Part shown: in pieces, positions 38,116-47,019 of the stretch
Numbering within the stretch: position 1 is the stretch's first letter
Layout: the number at the start of each line of letters is the position of its first letter
Assembly: GCF_006715305.1 (NCBI RefSeq)
Contig: NZ_VFMY01000001.1
Span: forward strand, 186,001 to 250,000
Length of the DNA: 64,000 nt
Direction: 5' to 3'
From: Arthrobacter sp. SLBN-100
GTDB lineage: Bacteria > Actinomycetota > Actinomycetes > Actinomycetales > Micrococcaceae
Notes under the pieces: model-generated
What the model was told of the DNA's origin: nothing
Databases searched by the model: none
Seen by the model: only the letters and a program-made list of their open reading frames with translations
Program-made: the position numbers and the translations under genes

Positions 38116-38759
38116 TGTTTACCGGAATTATTGCCGAGCAGGGGCAGGTCCTGTCCGTGGAAAGGGACGGCGAAGCCAGCGCCACGCTCCGGCTGCGCGC
38201 GCCGGGCACCACCGAAGGGCTCACCCTGGGCGGCTCCATCGCCGTCAACGGCGTTTGCCTGACTGCCACCGAAATAGATGGCAAGGAATTCAGCGTGGAT
38301 GTCATGGGGGAGACCCTGGTGCGCAGCACCATCGGCGAACTTGCACCGGGCGACCCGGTCAACCTTGAGCGCTGCGTTCCCGCAGGGGGACGGCTGGACG
38401 GACACGTGGTGCAGGGCCATGTGGACGGCGTTGGCGTGCTGCTGGAGCGCGAGCCTCAGGGCAACTGGGAGCGGCTCCGCTTCGGCGTACCCGGGAACCT
38501 TGCCCGCTACATAGCCGAAAAGGGCTCCATTGCCATCGACGGCGTCTCGCTCACCGTGACGGCCGTCAGCGCCGCCACGGAGCAGGAGCCCTGGTTTGAG
38601 GTGGGCCTGATCCCGACAACCCTGGCCGAAACCGGCCTCGGTACCAAAGCCGCCGGCAGCCGGGTCAACCTGGAAGTTGACGTCCTGGCCAAGTACACCG
38701 AACGCCTGCTGGCGTTCAGGACGGCAGCGCCCGCCGCCGTTGAAGGAGGAGCACGATGA
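38115..38759 (+). CDS. ribE: Riboflavin synthase alpha chain
   Basis: 214 residues beginning MFTGIIAEQG, the standard start. The two repeated lumazine-binding halves are visible: VNGVCLTAT with VMGETLVRST in the first, IDGVSLTVT with IPTTLAET in the second. It forms riboflavin from two lumazine molecules. Stop and next start overlap by four bases (ATGA). Confidence 0.95.
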   Translation: MFTGIIAEQGQVLSVERDGEASATLRLRAPGTTEGLTLGGSIAVNGVCLTATEIDGKEFSVDVMGETLVRSTIGELAPGDPVNLERCVPAGGRLDGHVVQGHVDGVGVLLEREPQGNWERLRFGVPGNLARYIAEKGSIAIDGVSLTVTAVSAATEQEPWFEVGLIPTTLAETGLGTKAAGSRVNLEVDVLAKYTERLLAFRTAAPAAVEGGAR

Positions 38760-39496
38760 ACGCCGCCGTCCATGTCGAACCCGGGGTGGCCACCTCTGCC
38801 AGCCCCCGTCCCCAGGAAGACGCTGCCGTGCGACTGAACACCATCGAGGAAGCAGTGCAGGCCATGGCCGCCGGCAAGCCTGTGCTGGCCGTGGACAACG
38901 AGGACCGGGAAAACGAGGGCGACATCCTTTTCGCCGCCCAGTTCGCCACCGCGCCGTTGATGGGATGGACCATCCGGTACAGCTCCGGCGTGATTTGCGT
39001 CCCGCTGTCCGGCGAACGGGCCGATGCCCTGGCACTGCCGCCGATGGTGGAAGTCAACGAGGACGCGAAGGGCACCGCGTATACCGTTTCCTGCGACGCT
39101 GCCACGGACGTCAGTACCGGAATTTCCGCCACGGACCGGGCGCTTACGGCCAAGGTGCTGGCGGATCCGCAGTCCGGGCCGGCGTCCATAACGCGCCCCG
39201 GGCATATTTTCCCGCTGCGCGCGGTTGACGGTGGTGTGCGGGAACGTCCCGGCCACACCGAAGCCGCAGTAGACCTGTGCCGCCTGGCCGGCCTGGAACC
39301 AGTGGCGGTGATCGCCGAAGTTGTCTACGACGACGGCGAAATGATGCGGCTGGACGGGCTCCGTGCCTTCGCTGCAGAACACGGATGCCCCCTGATCTCC
39401 ATTCAGGACCTGGCGGCCTACCTCGACGCGGCGGGCACATCGGCTGACGGCAACACCCGGGCAGGACGCGCGGGCGTAGAAGAGGAGATACGATGA
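38756..39496 (+). CDS. ribB: 3,4-dihydroxy-2-butanone-4-phosphate synthase RibB
   Basis: 246 residues. VDNEDRENEGDILFAA holds the acidic metal ligands; VSCDAATDVSTGISATDR and RPGHIFPLRA...RPGHTEAAVDL hold the rest. It makes the four-carbon unit of riboflavin from ribulose 5-phosphate. Many bacteria fuse this domain to GTP cyclohydrolase II; here the two genes are separate but overlap by four bases. Confidence 0.94.
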   Translation: MNAAVHVEPGVATSASPRPQEDAAVRLNTIEEAVQAMAAGKPVLAVDNEDRENEGDILFAAQFATAPLMGWTIRYSSGVICVPLSGERADALALPPMVEVNEDAKGTAYTVSCDAATDVSTGISATDRALTAKVLADPQSGPASITRPGHIFPLRAVDGGVRERPGHTEAAVDLCRLAGLEPVAVIAEVVYDDGEMMRLDGLRAFAAEHGCPLISIQDLAAYLDAAGTSADGNTRAGRAGVEEEIR

Positions 39497-40272
39497 CGGC
39501 TTCCGGAGCTTCGGGCAATGGCCACAAGCTGCCTGGTTCGGGCAACGGTCACCACCTGCCCCATTCGGGCAATGGCCACCACAACGCCGAATCAGGCAAC
39601 GGCGGCGTACCCTATCCCGTCAGTGGCGGACCCATCGTGCAGCTGCCCACGGCTTTCGGTGACTTCGTCGCCCAGGCGTGGATCGATCTTGTCACGGGCG
39701 CCGAACACCTGGCTGTCAGCTCCCCGAATCCGCCAAAGGACGGGAAGGCACCCATGGTCCGGCTGCACTCCGAGTGCCTCACGGGGGATGTCTTTGGTTC
39801 CTACCGCTGCGACTGCGGCGAACAGTTGGCCTATGCCCTGGAAATGATCCGTGAGCACGGCGGAACCCTGCTATACCTGCGCGGGCAGGAAGGCAGGGGC
39901 ATCGGCCTCGCCAACAAGATCAAGGCCTACGCTCTGCAGGAAGCCGGTTTCGACACGGTTGAGGCCAACGAACAGCTGGGCCTTCCCGTCGACGCCCGCT
40001 GCTACAAGGCCGCCGCGCAGGTGCTGGCTGAAATGGGGCTGCACGAGGTGCGGCTCCTGAGCAACAACCCGGACAAGCAGAACAGGCTGGCGAAGGCCGG
40101 CGTCAAGGTGGTGGAAATGGTCCCCACCGAGGTGCCCTCGCGCGACCAGAACATCCGGTACCTGCAGACCAAGAAGGACCGCATGGAGCACCGCCTGCTG
40201 CTTGACTCCCACTTGGGCGGTGCAGTGCCTGTCGCCACGCCGGGCCCTGCCTTTGACCACGAACAAGACTGA
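39493..40272 (+). CDS. ribA: GTP cyclohydrolase II RibA with Gly/His-rich N-terminal repeats
   Basis: 259 residues. After an unusual head of about 38 residues with four SGNG units, two of them SGNGHH, comes the cyclohydrolase domain. It has zinc Cys ligands in SECLTGDVFGSYRCDCGEQL, the GQEGRGIGL motif and SNNPDKQ. It opens GTP in the first step of riboflavin synthesis. The His-rich repeats are not part of the family and may be a metal-binding or flexible tail. Confidence 0.94.
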   Translation: MTASGASGNGHKLPGSGNGHHLPHSGNGHHNAESGNGGVPYPVSGGPIVQLPTAFGDFVAQAWIDLVTGAEHLAVSSPNPPKDGKAPMVRLHSECLTGDVFGSYRCDCGEQLAYALEMIREHGGTLLYLRGQEGRGIGLANKIKAYALQEAGFDTVEANEQLGLPVDARCYKAAAQVLAEMGLHEVRLLSNNPDKQNRLAKAGVKVVEMVPTEVPSRDQNIRYLQTKKDRMEHRLLLDSHLGGAVPVATPGPAFDHEQD

Positions 40273-40321
40273 TCCACCAACAAAACTGACGAACGAAAAC
40301 TGAACGGAACAATACTGAGCT

Positions 40322-40810
40322 ATGAGCGGACACGGCGCCCCCGAGATCGACCTCACCACCCTCAACCCGGCCGAGACGTCCCAGCTGAAGCTGGCGATCG
40401 TCGCGGCCAGCTGGCACACCCAGATCATGGACGGCCTCCTGGACGGTGCCCTGCGCGCCGCCAAGGACGCCGGCATCGCCGAACCCACCGTCCTGCGGGT
40501 GCCGGGAAGCTTTGAGCTGCCCGTGGCAGCCGCGCGCCTCGCACCGCACTTTGACGCCGTGGTGGCCCTCGGCGTCGTAATCCGCGGCGGCACACCGCAC
40601 TTTGAATACGTCTGCCAGGCCGCAACGTCGGGACTTACCGACGTGAGCGTCCGCACCGGGGTTCCCGTGGGCTTTGGCGTCCTGACCTGCGACACCGAGC
40701 AGCAGGGCCTGGACCGTGCCGGACTCCCCGGCTCAAAGGAAGACAAGGGCCACGAGGCCGTGACCGCAGCGCTGGCCACCGCTGTAGTGCTGAAGCAGTA
40801 CAGCAGCTAA
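40322..40810 (+). CDS. ribH: 6,7-dimethyl-8-ribityllumazine synthase
   Basis: 162 residues, last gene of the riboflavin operon. [25 protein letters not shown] and [17 protein letters not shown] are the lumazine synthase signatures. It forms large capsid-like assemblies in many bacteria. A 49-base A-rich spacer separates it from ribA, and the ribosome binding site is weak. Confidence 0.95.
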   Translation: MSGHGAPEIDLTTLNPAETSQLKLAIVAASWHTQIMDGLLDGALRAAKDAGIAEPTVLRVPGSFELPVAAARLAPHFDAVVALGVVIRGGTPHFEYVCQAATSGLTDVSVRTGVPVGFGVLTCDTEQQGLDRAGLPGSKEDKGHEAVTAALATAVVLKQYSS

Positions 40811-40824
40811 CTGGCTGCAGGTGG

Positions 40825-40860
40825 CGGGCGCGATGTGTGTGTTCACTCACATCGCGCCCG
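40825..40860 (+). terminator. Hairpin after the riboflavin operon
   Basis: A 12-bp perfect stem (gggcgcgatgtg at 40826-40837, cacatcgcgccc at 40848-40859) lies just after ribH. No T run follows, as is common for actinobacterial terminators. Confidence 0.65.
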
Positions 40861-40914
40861 TCATGCAACAACCTGACAGGCGCCCTTTGGGCAGCAGGAA
40901 GTAGGCTGGAGGGC

Positions 40915-41178
40915 GTGAAGAATTTCGAGACGCTGTTCGCTGAGCTCAGTGAGAAGGCAGCCACCCGCCCGGAAGGCTCCCGCACCGTCGCTGAATTGGA
41001 CTCCGGTGTCCACGGCATCGGCAAAAAAGTCGTTGAAGAAGCAGCCGAAGTGTGGATGGCCGCCGAATATGAATCCGATGAAGCGGCGGCAGAGGAAATC
41101 TCCCAGCTGCTGTACCACCTGCAGGTTCTGATGCTCGCCAAAGGCCTGACCCTGGAAGACGTCTACAAGCATCTGTAG
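40915..41178 (+). CDS. hisE: Phosphoribosyl-ATP pyrophosphatase HisE
   Basis: 87 residues from the GTG at 40915 with ctggagg four bases upstream. [14 protein letters not shown] and [15 protein letters not shown] hold the acidic Mg2+ ligands of the MazG-like fold. It performs step 2 of histidine synthesis. It is followed by hisG, whose product makes its substrate. Confidence 0.94.
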   Translation: MKNFETLFAELSEKAATRPEGSRTVAELDSGVHGIGKKVVEEAAEVWMAAEYESDEAAAEEISQLLYHLQVLMLAKGLTLEDVYKHL

Positions 41179-41269
41179 CCACCGGTCCGGCGCGCCTGTT
41201 GCCGCCGGTGCCTGCTGTGGCCTGCATTGCCTGAATCCCTAGACATTTCCACATCCAGAAAGATTTCCC

Positions 41270-42130
41270 ATGCTGCGAGTAGCCGTCCCCAACAAAGGTT
41301 CCCTGTCCGAAGCCGCCTCCGCGATGCTGTCCGAAGCCGGATACCGCCAGCGCCGCGATACGCGCGAGCTGGTGATGGTGGACCCCGATAACGACATCGA
41401 GTTCTTCTTCCTCCGGCCCCGCGACATCGCCGTCTATGTTGGCCAGGGAACGCTTGACGTCGGCATCACCGGACGCGATCTGCTGCTGGACGCCGAGGTG
41501 GAGGCAGAGGAGCTGCTTCCGTTGGGATTCGCGGCCTCCACGTTCCGCTTCGCCGGTCCGGTAGGTGATTTCGGCAAGGTTGAGGAGCTGGAGGGCAGGC
41601 GTCTGGCCACCAGCTATGACGGCCTGCTCCGCGGCTACCTCGCTGAGCGCGGCATCAACGCCAAGGTGGTCCGCCTCGACGGCGCCGTGGAGTCCTCGGT
41701 CCGGCTCGGCGTTGCCGACGCCATCGCCGACGTCGTCGAAACTGGAAACACCCTCAAGGCCGCCGGAATGGAAATTTTTGGCGAACCGATCCTCAAGTCC
41801 GAGGCCGTCCTGATCCGGCGGACCGGCGCGGGCGGTGCCGCGAACGGCACAGCCAAGGAAATCGAGGTGCTGATCCGCCGCCTGCAGGGTGTGCTGGTGG
41901 CGCGCCAGTATGTCCTGATGGATTACGACATCCGCAAGGAACTCGTGGAACAGGCTGCCTCGCTGACGCCCGGCCTGGAATCGCCCACGGTCTCGCCGCT
42001 GCGTGACTCGGACTGGGTGGCCGTCCGCTCCATGGTGCCCAAGCGGGAAACCAACCGGATCATGGATGAGCTCTACGACCTCGGGGCCCGCGCCATCCTG
42101 GTCAGCAGCATCCACGCCTGCCGCATCTGA
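41270..42130 (+). CDS. hisG: ATP phosphoribosyltransferase HisG (long form)
   Basis: 286 residues. The first 200 or so form the catalytic domain (VAVPNKGSLSEAA, GITGRDLLLD, ATSYDG). The remaining 75-80 residues are the regulatory ACT-like domain that binds histidine, so HisZ is not needed. It catalyses the first, feedback-inhibited step of histidine synthesis. Confidence 0.95.
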   Translation: MLRVAVPNKGSLSEAASAMLSEAGYRQRRDTRELVMVDPDNDIEFFFLRPRDIAVYVGQGTLDVGITGRDLLLDAEVEAEELLPLGFAASTFRFAGPVGDFGKVEELEGRRLATSYDGLLRGYLAERGINAKVVRLDGAVESSVRLGVADAIADVVETGNTLKAAGMEIFGEPILKSEAVLIRRTGAGGAANGTAKEIEVLIRRLQGVLVARQYVLMDYDIRKELVEQAASLTPGLESPTVSPLRDSDWVAVRSMVPKRETNRIMDELYDLGARAILVSSIHACRI

Positions 42131-42187
42131 TTCCGCATAGCGGATCCAGCGCAGCCGACATCCACCATAGAATTCCAGGAGTTTCCC

Positions 42188-42964
42188 ATGGCAGTAGCCG
42201 TACGCGTCATTCCCTGCCTTGACGTGGACGCCGGGCGCGTCGTCAAAGGCGTTAACTTCGAGGGCCTCCGCGACGCCGGGGACCCCGTGGAGCTTGCCCA
42301 CCGGTACGACAACGCCGGTGCCGATGAACTGACGTTCCTCGACGTCACGGCATCTTCGGGCAACCGCGAAACCACCTTCGACGTGGTCCGCCGCACTGCC
42401 GAGGAAGTGTTCATTCCGCTGACCGTCGGCGGCGGTGTGCGGGGCGTGGCCGAGGTGGACAAGCTCCTGCGTTTCGGCGCGGACAAGGCCTCCATCAACA
42501 CCGCAGCCGTGGCCCGGCCCGACGTCATCGACGAGATCACGCGGCACTTCGGTTCCCAGGTCCTCGTCCTGTCCGTGGATGCCCGGCGCACCCGCCCGGG
42601 ATCCCAGCCCACGCAGTCGGGATTTGAAGTGACCACCCACGGCGGGCGCACGGGTACCGGGATCGATGCCATCGCCTGGGCCAAGGAAGCCGCGGACCGC
42701 GGCGTGGGGGAGATCCTGCTCAATTCCATCGACGCCGACGGCACCAAAGACGGCTTCGACCTCGAACTCATCCGCCTGGTCCGCGCCGCCGTCAAGGTCC
42801 CCATCATCGCGTCCGGCGGTGCCGGGGAACCGGCGCACTTCCCGCCCGCCATCGAGGCCGGTGCAGACGCCGTCCTGGCCGCATCCATCTTCCACTGGGG
42901 CCCCGACGACATGATGTCCCAGGTCAAGAAGGCGATCCGCGAAGCAGGCTTCGAAGTCCGCTAG
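42188..42964 (+). CDS. hisF: Imidazole glycerol phosphate synthase subunit HisF
   Basis: 258 residues. The two catalytic Asp are in [14 protein letters not shown] and LNSIDADGT, and [10 protein letters not shown] and IASGGAGEP are the phosphate-binding loops. With HisH it converts PRFAR to imidazole glycerol phosphate. hisH and hisA are not next to it here. A long hairpin follows the stop. Confidence 0.95.
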   Translation: MAVAVRVIPCLDVDAGRVVKGVNFEGLRDAGDPVELAHRYDNAGADELTFLDVTASSGNRETTFDVVRRTAEEVFIPLTVGGGVRGVAEVDKLLRFGADKASINTAAVARPDVIDEITRHFGSQVLVLSVDARRTRPGSQPTQSGFEVTTHGGRTGTGIDAIAWAKEAADRGVGEILLNSIDADGTKDGFDLELIRLVRAAVKVPIIASGGAGEPAHFPPAIEAGADAVLAASIFHWGPDDMMSQVKKAIREAGFEVR

Positions 42965-42971
42965 TCCACAG

Positions 42972-43034
42972 CAACACGGAGTCACTTCCGGCCCAAAAAC
43001 CTGGGTTTATTGGGCCGAAAGTGACTCCGTGTTG
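42972..43034. terminator. 25-bp inverted repeat between convergent genes (bidirectional terminator or dispersed repeat)
   Basis: The left arm (42972-42996, caacacggagtcacttcc onward) is matched in reverse by 43010-43034 with one mismatch in 25, and the loop is 13 bases. It sits between hisF and the minus-strand TIGR03085-like gene and could end both transcripts. Its length and near-perfect symmetry resemble a dispersed palindrome. Confidence 0.7.
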
Positions 43035-43036
43035 GG

Positions 43037-43681
43037 TTAAAGCCCGACTTCTGCTGACTGAAGAAGCGCGACGGCGTCGGGCTGGCCTTCGAAGGTGACC
43101 AGGGCGTGGCGGGTGCGGCCGTGGGCGTGCATAAGCAGTTCACCGGGCTCGCCTACGATGGCGACGGAAACAGGGGCGCGCTTGGCCACGTGCCGCGGGC
43201 CGGAGGGCCGCACCAGCACGATCCCGAGGTCGACGCCCCGGTACAGGATGGCGGCACGCTTCACCAGCTCATCCCACAGCGCTTCCGAGTAGGCCTCATC
43301 CAATGCCCTGGGCGCCCAGCGGTCCACCGCGCGGCGGACATCCTCGGTGTGCACAAAATATTCGATGAGGTTGGAGCTTTCGTCCAGTGCCTTGATGTTC
43401 ATGGGGGAAAGCGCCGGCGGCCCGGACCGGAAGGTGTTCACGAGCCCCGCATACGCCTCGGGCGTGGTCAGCTTTGCTGCCAGCTTGGCCGTGGCCTGGT
43501 CCGATGCCTTGGCCAGGCGCTTGATGATCAGCCCGAGCCCGACAGCAGCTTTACGCTCACGCAGGTAAAGGTGTGCGGCAAGGTCCCTGGTGCGCCAGCC
43601 CCTGCAGAGGGTGGGCGCGTCAGGGCCGGCCGCAAGGAGGGTTTCGGCCAGGACTTCTCGGGACGGATCGACGAAATGCAT
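43037..43681 (-). CDS. TIGR03085-type (DinB/maleylpyruvate isomerase-like) family protein
   Basis: 214 residues from the ATG at 43681. HLYLRERKAAVGL (about 39) and EYFVHTEDVRRAVDRW (about 108) carry the His residues that bind metal in the mycothiol-dependent maleylpyruvate isomerase/DinB fold, and LCRGWRTRDLAAHL is the typical helix start. Mycothiol-linked thiol transfer is possible, but the substrate is unknown. It converges on hisF and is divergent from hisI. Confidence 0.8.
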   Translation of the reverse strand: MHFVDPSREVLAETLLAAGPDAPTLCRGWRTRDLAAHLYLRERKAAVGLGLIIKRLAKASDQATAKLAAKLTTPEAYAGLVNTFRSGPPALSPMNIKALDESSNLIEYFVHTEDVRRAVDRWAPRALDEAYSEALWDELVKRAAILYRGVDLGIVLVRPSGPRHVAKRAPVSVAIVGEPGELLMHAHGRTRHALVTFEGQPDAVALLQSAEVGL

Positions 43682-43779
43682 CACTTGTGAAACTAGCACG
43701 ACACCCGCGCAGTTGGGCACCGTAGCCACCGGTGCTGGCGTGCCGTTGTTCACACACGATTCCGGGCAGGCAAAGGCAC

Positions 43780-43785
43780 TAGACT
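43780..43785 (+). promoter_or_regulatory. Candidate -10 box for a leaderless hisI transcript
   Basis: tagact lies seven bases before the hisI ATG, the distance expected when transcription starts at the A of ATG. No Shine-Dalgarno sequence is visible before the ATG. The -35 is poor. Confidence 0.35.
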
Positions 43786-43792
43786 TGACCTG

Positions 43793-44248
43793 ATGTCTGA
43801 GCAGCCCGCCCCCGTCCCTGCCCCTGCTTCCGCCCTGCCCGCAACACCCTTGCCTGGCCCGGCCGGAACTCCCGCCGCTGCACCTGCGGCCAGTCCGCTG
43901 CCGTCCCACCTGGCCGCCGCGCTGAAGCGTGACAGCGCCGGGCTGGTGGCCGCCGTCGTGCAGCAGTTCGACACCAACGAGGTGCTGATGCTGGGCTGGA
44001 TGGACGACGAAGCGCTGCACCGCACCATGACCACCGGGCGGGTCACTTTCTACTCCCGCTCCCGCCAGGAGTACTGGCGCAAGGGAGACACTTCCGGGCA
44101 CGTGCAGTGGGTCAAGTCCGTGGCCATGGACTGCGACGGCGACGCGCTGCTGGTGCGGGTGGACCAGGTGGGTGCTGCATGCCACACGGGCACCCGCACG
44201 TGCTTCGACGGCAGGGACCTGGCTGTCACCACAGGCCAGGCAGTCTGA
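43793..44248 (+). CDS. hisI: Phosphoribosyl-AMP cyclohydrolase HisI
   Basis: 151 residues. A Pro/Ala-rich head of about 37 residues precedes the family core: [30 protein letters not shown], and the zinc ligands in [10 protein letters not shown] and CHTGTRTCF. It performs step 3 of histidine synthesis. It is a stand-alone HisI, with HisE encoded separately at 40.9 kb. Confidence 0.94.
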   Translation: MSEQPAPVPAPASALPATPLPGPAGTPAAAPAASPLPSHLAAALKRDSAGLVAAVVQQFDTNEVLMLGWMDDEALHRTMTTGRVTFYSRSRQEYWRKGDTSGHVQWVKSVAMDCDGDALLVRVDQVGAACHTGTRTCFDGRDLAVTTGQAV

Positions 44249-44402
44249 AATTCTTCCACTGGCCGCAGGCATTCTGCAGTTAGGCAGGGGAGGGCCGGCC
44301 ACCCCTGTAAGCACACCACCGGCTGCCGGAGCAGGGCATCCAAGCACCGGCCCCACCAGAACCAGAACCGGCCCCGACGAGAACAGGCGGAACAGCATAG
44401 CC

Positions 44403-45965
44403 ATGCAGGACCTTGGAACCATCAGCCCAAGCCTCGAGGAGTTCCGGGAACTGGCCGGCCACAGCCGCGTCATCCCCGTCCGGCTCAAAGTACTCGCCGA
44501 CGCTGAAACGCCCATTGGTTTGTACCGGAAGCTCGCGCACGGGCAGCCCGGCACGTTCCTCATGGAATCGGCCGCCGTGGGCGGGGCATGGTCCCGCTAC
44601 TCCTTCATCGGCGCCCGCTCCCGGGCAACCTTGACCACCAAGGACGGCAACGCGCACTGGCTGGGGGAGCCGCCGGTGGGAGTCCCCGTGGCCGGGAGCC
44701 CGGTGGACGCCATCCGCGACACCATCGAAGCCCTCCGCACCGACAGGTTCGAGGGCCTGCCGCCCTTCACCTCCGGCCTGGTGGGTTTCCTTGGTTGGGA
44801 AACTGTGCGGCACTGGGAACGCCTGGTGAGCCCGCCCGAGGACGACCTGCAGCTGCCGGAGATGGCCCTGAACCTCGTCACGGACATGGCTGTCCACGAC
44901 AACGTGGACGGCACCGTCCTGCTGATCGCCAACGCCATCAACTTCGACGACAGTTCCGCACGGGTGGACGAGGCCTGGCACGACGCCGTGGCCCGGGTCA
45001 AGGCGCTGCTCACCAAAGTCAGCACGCCCGTAGCCCAGCCCGTCTCGGTGCTGGCCCCCGCCGCGCTGGACTTCGCCTCCAGCGTCCAGGAACGCTGGGA
45101 TGAAGCCGAGTACCTGGCAGCCCTGGACCGCGGCAAGGAAGCCATCGTTGACGGCGAAGTGTTCCAGGTGGTCATTTCGCGCCGCTTCGAAATGGAGTGC
45201 AAGGCCTCGGCCCTGGACGTCTACCGGGTCCTGCGTAACACCAACCCCAGCCCGTACATGTACATCTTCAGCCTGGAGGACGCCGAGGGCCGGGAGTACT
45301 CGATCGTGGGGTCCTCGCCCGAGGCCCTGGTCACCGTCACCGGTGAAGAGGTCATCACCCACCCCATCGCCGGGTCCCGCCCGCGGGGCAAGACGGTGGA
45401 AGCGGACAAGGCCCTGGCCGAGGAGCTGCTCGCGGACCAGAAGGAACGCGCCGAACACCTGATGCTGGTGGATCTGTCCCGCAACGACCTTTCCAAGGTC
45501 TGCGTTGCGGGAACGGTGGATGTCACGCAGTTCATGGAGGTGGAGCGCTTCAGCCACATCATGCACCTGGTATCCACCGTCGTGGGCCAGCTATCGCCAC
45601 GGGCCAAAGCCTACGACGTACTGAAGGCCACCTTCCCGGCAGGCACCCTGTCCGGCGCCCCGAAACCCCGCGCCCTGCGTCTGCTCGACGAGCTCGAACC
45701 GCACCGCCGCGGCATCTACGGCGGGGTGGTGGGATACCTCGACTTCGCGGGCGACATGGACATGGCCATCGCCATCCGCTCTGCGCTGCTGCGCGAAGGC
45801 CGCGCCTACGTGCAGGCGGGCGGCGGAATTGTGGCTGATTCCGTCAACCCCACCGAAGCCCTCGAAACCGTGAACAAGGCCGCCGCACCGCTCCGCGCTG
45901 TGCACACCGCAGGCTCGCTGCAGAACATCTCTGCGGAATCACTGCCCGGCGGGACTGACTCCTGA
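44403..45965 (+). CDS. trpE: Anthranilate synthase component I
   Basis: 520 residues from the ATG at 44403; the frame is open upstream but only into the spacer. FLMESAAVGG holds the tryptophan-binding site that gives feedback inhibition. The chorismate site spans HPIAGSRPRGKT, DLSRNDLSKVC, FPAGTLSGAPKPRA and GGIVADSVNPTEA. The glutaminase subunit TrpG is not encoded here. The 154-base leader shows no Trp-rich peptide. It overlaps the next gene by one base (TGATG). Confidence 0.95.
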   Translation: MQDLGTISPSLEEFRELAGHSRVIPVRLKVLADAETPIGLYRKLAHGQPGTFLMESAAVGGAWSRYSFIGARSRATLTTKDGNAHWLGEPPVGVPVAGSPVDAIRDTIEALRTDRFEGLPPFTSGLVGFLGWETVRHWERLVSPPEDDLQLPEMALNLVTDMAVHDNVDGTVLLIANAINFDDSSARVDEAWHDAVARVKALLTKVSTPVAQPVSVLAPAALDFASSVQERWDEAEYLAALDRGKEAIVDGEVFQVVISRRFEMECKASALDVYRVLRNTNPSPYMYIFSLEDAEGREYSIVGSSPEALVTVTGEEVITHPIAGSRPRGKTVEADKALAEELLADQKERAEHLMLVDLSRNDLSKVCVAGTVDVTQFMEVERFSHIMHLVSTVVGQLSPRAKAYDVLKATFPAGTLSGAPKPRALRLLDELEPHRRGIYGGVVGYLDFAGDMDMAIAIRSALLREGRAYVQAGGGIVADSVNPTEALETVNKAAAPLRAVHTAGSLQNISAESLPGGTDS

Positions 45966-46627
45966 TGTCCGGTCCCGTTGTCCCCGGAAGTGCGGGACCG
46001 GCAGCAGGGCAGGCCGGGACGTCAAAAAAGCGGCCGGCCACGCCGGCCTTGGCCCGCAAATCCACGCTGGTGCTGCTGGTCGCCGTCCTGGCGCTGGCAG
46101 TATTCGGCACCACCACCCAGACCTGGATGACTGTCACCCTGGACCCGAACCAAGTGGGCCAGGGCGGTGCCGCCCAATCGTCGCTGGAGGTCCAGGGCAG
46201 CAAAGCCGCCACTGCGGTAACCGCATCGGCACTCGTTGCTCTCGCCGGCGGGCTGGCAGCCGCCATCGCCGGCAGGATCGCCCGGTGGATCATCACCGGC
46301 ATCATCGTCCTGGCCTCGGCAGGGATTGTTGCCGCTGCGGCCACGGTCCTGGCCGATCCGCTGGCGGCAGCCCAGGGGGCCATTGCTGCCGCAACCGGCG
46401 TCACCGGCAGCCAGGCGCAGGTGGCGGTCACCGCTTTCCCGGTCCTCGCGGTCGTCGCCGGATGCCTGCTCGCCGTCGCCGCCCTGCTCATCATTCCGGC
46501 CAGCCGGCACTGGAAAAACCGGACAAAATATGACGCGCCGGCCGCCGGCAGCACCGCGGCCACGTCAGGGCCCGTTGACGAGATCGACAGCTGGGACCGG
46601 CTCTCCCGCGGCGACGATCCCACCTAA
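45965..46627 (+). CDS. Trp biosynthesis-associated membrane protein (TIGR02234)
   Basis: 220 residues. Four membrane segments (about 34-50, 79-101, 105-129 and 152-177) enclose a short loop with TWMTVTLDPNQVGQGG after the first. The TIGR02234 family is found in actinobacterial trp operons but has no known function. A disordered acidic tail follows (DEIDSWDRLSRGDD). It is coupled to trpE by a one-base overlap. Confidence 0.88.
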   Translation: MSGPVVPGSAGPAAGQAGTSKKRPATPALARKSTLVLLVAVLALAVFGTTTQTWMTVTLDPNQVGQGGAAQSSLEVQGSKAATAVTASALVALAGGLAAAIAGRIARWIITGIIVLASAGIVAAAATVLADPLAAAQGAIAAATGVTGSQAQVAVTAFPVLAVVAGCLLAVAALLIIPASRHWKNRTKYDAPAAGSTAATSGPVDEIDSWDRLSRGDDPT

Positions 46628-46731
46628 ACAGTCCATGGCGTTGCGCCCGCCGGCCGCCCGGACCGCCGATACGCGGCGGGCAGCCAAAAAATGGCAGAAT
46701 GTAAGCAGTATCCACCCTGAGGAGATTTTCC

Positions 46732-47019
46732 ATGAGCAAAACACCTGCGTCCGTTTCCAAGTCAGGCACCCGCACGGTTGCCCCCGGCGCCATTGACCAC
46801 AGCCAGGAACTCGGCCACGGCAACAGCCCCGCGGCCTGGACCTGCGTCATCGTGATGCTGGTGGGCGCCCTCATCGCGTCAATCGCCTTCGTTATCGCCA
46901 GCACGCCCATCTTCATCGCCGGAGCCGGCGTAATGGTCCTCGGCCTCATCCTCGGCTACGTCATGCGCAAGGCAGGCTACGGCGTCGACGGCAGCAAGCT
47001 GAAGAACTCCGGCCACTGA
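46732..47019 (+). CDS. HGxxPAAW motif-containing membrane protein
   Basis: 95 residues with gaggag upstream. The hallmark HGNSPAAW (about 29-36) is followed by two membrane helices (about 38-57 and 60-78). The family occurs in actinobacterial trp operons between the TIGR02234 gene and trpC, exactly as here. The function is unknown. The stop overlaps the trpC start (TGATG). Confidence 0.88.
   Translation: MSKTPASVSKSGTRTVAPGAIDHSQELGHGNSPAAWTCVIVMLVGALIASIAFVIASTPIFIAGAGVMVLGLILGYVMRKAGYGVDGSKLKNSGH

Noticed and set aside
44249..44402. trp attenuator with leader peptide before trpE
   Set aside because: No short ORF with tandem Trp codons and no clear terminator/antiterminator pair is visible.
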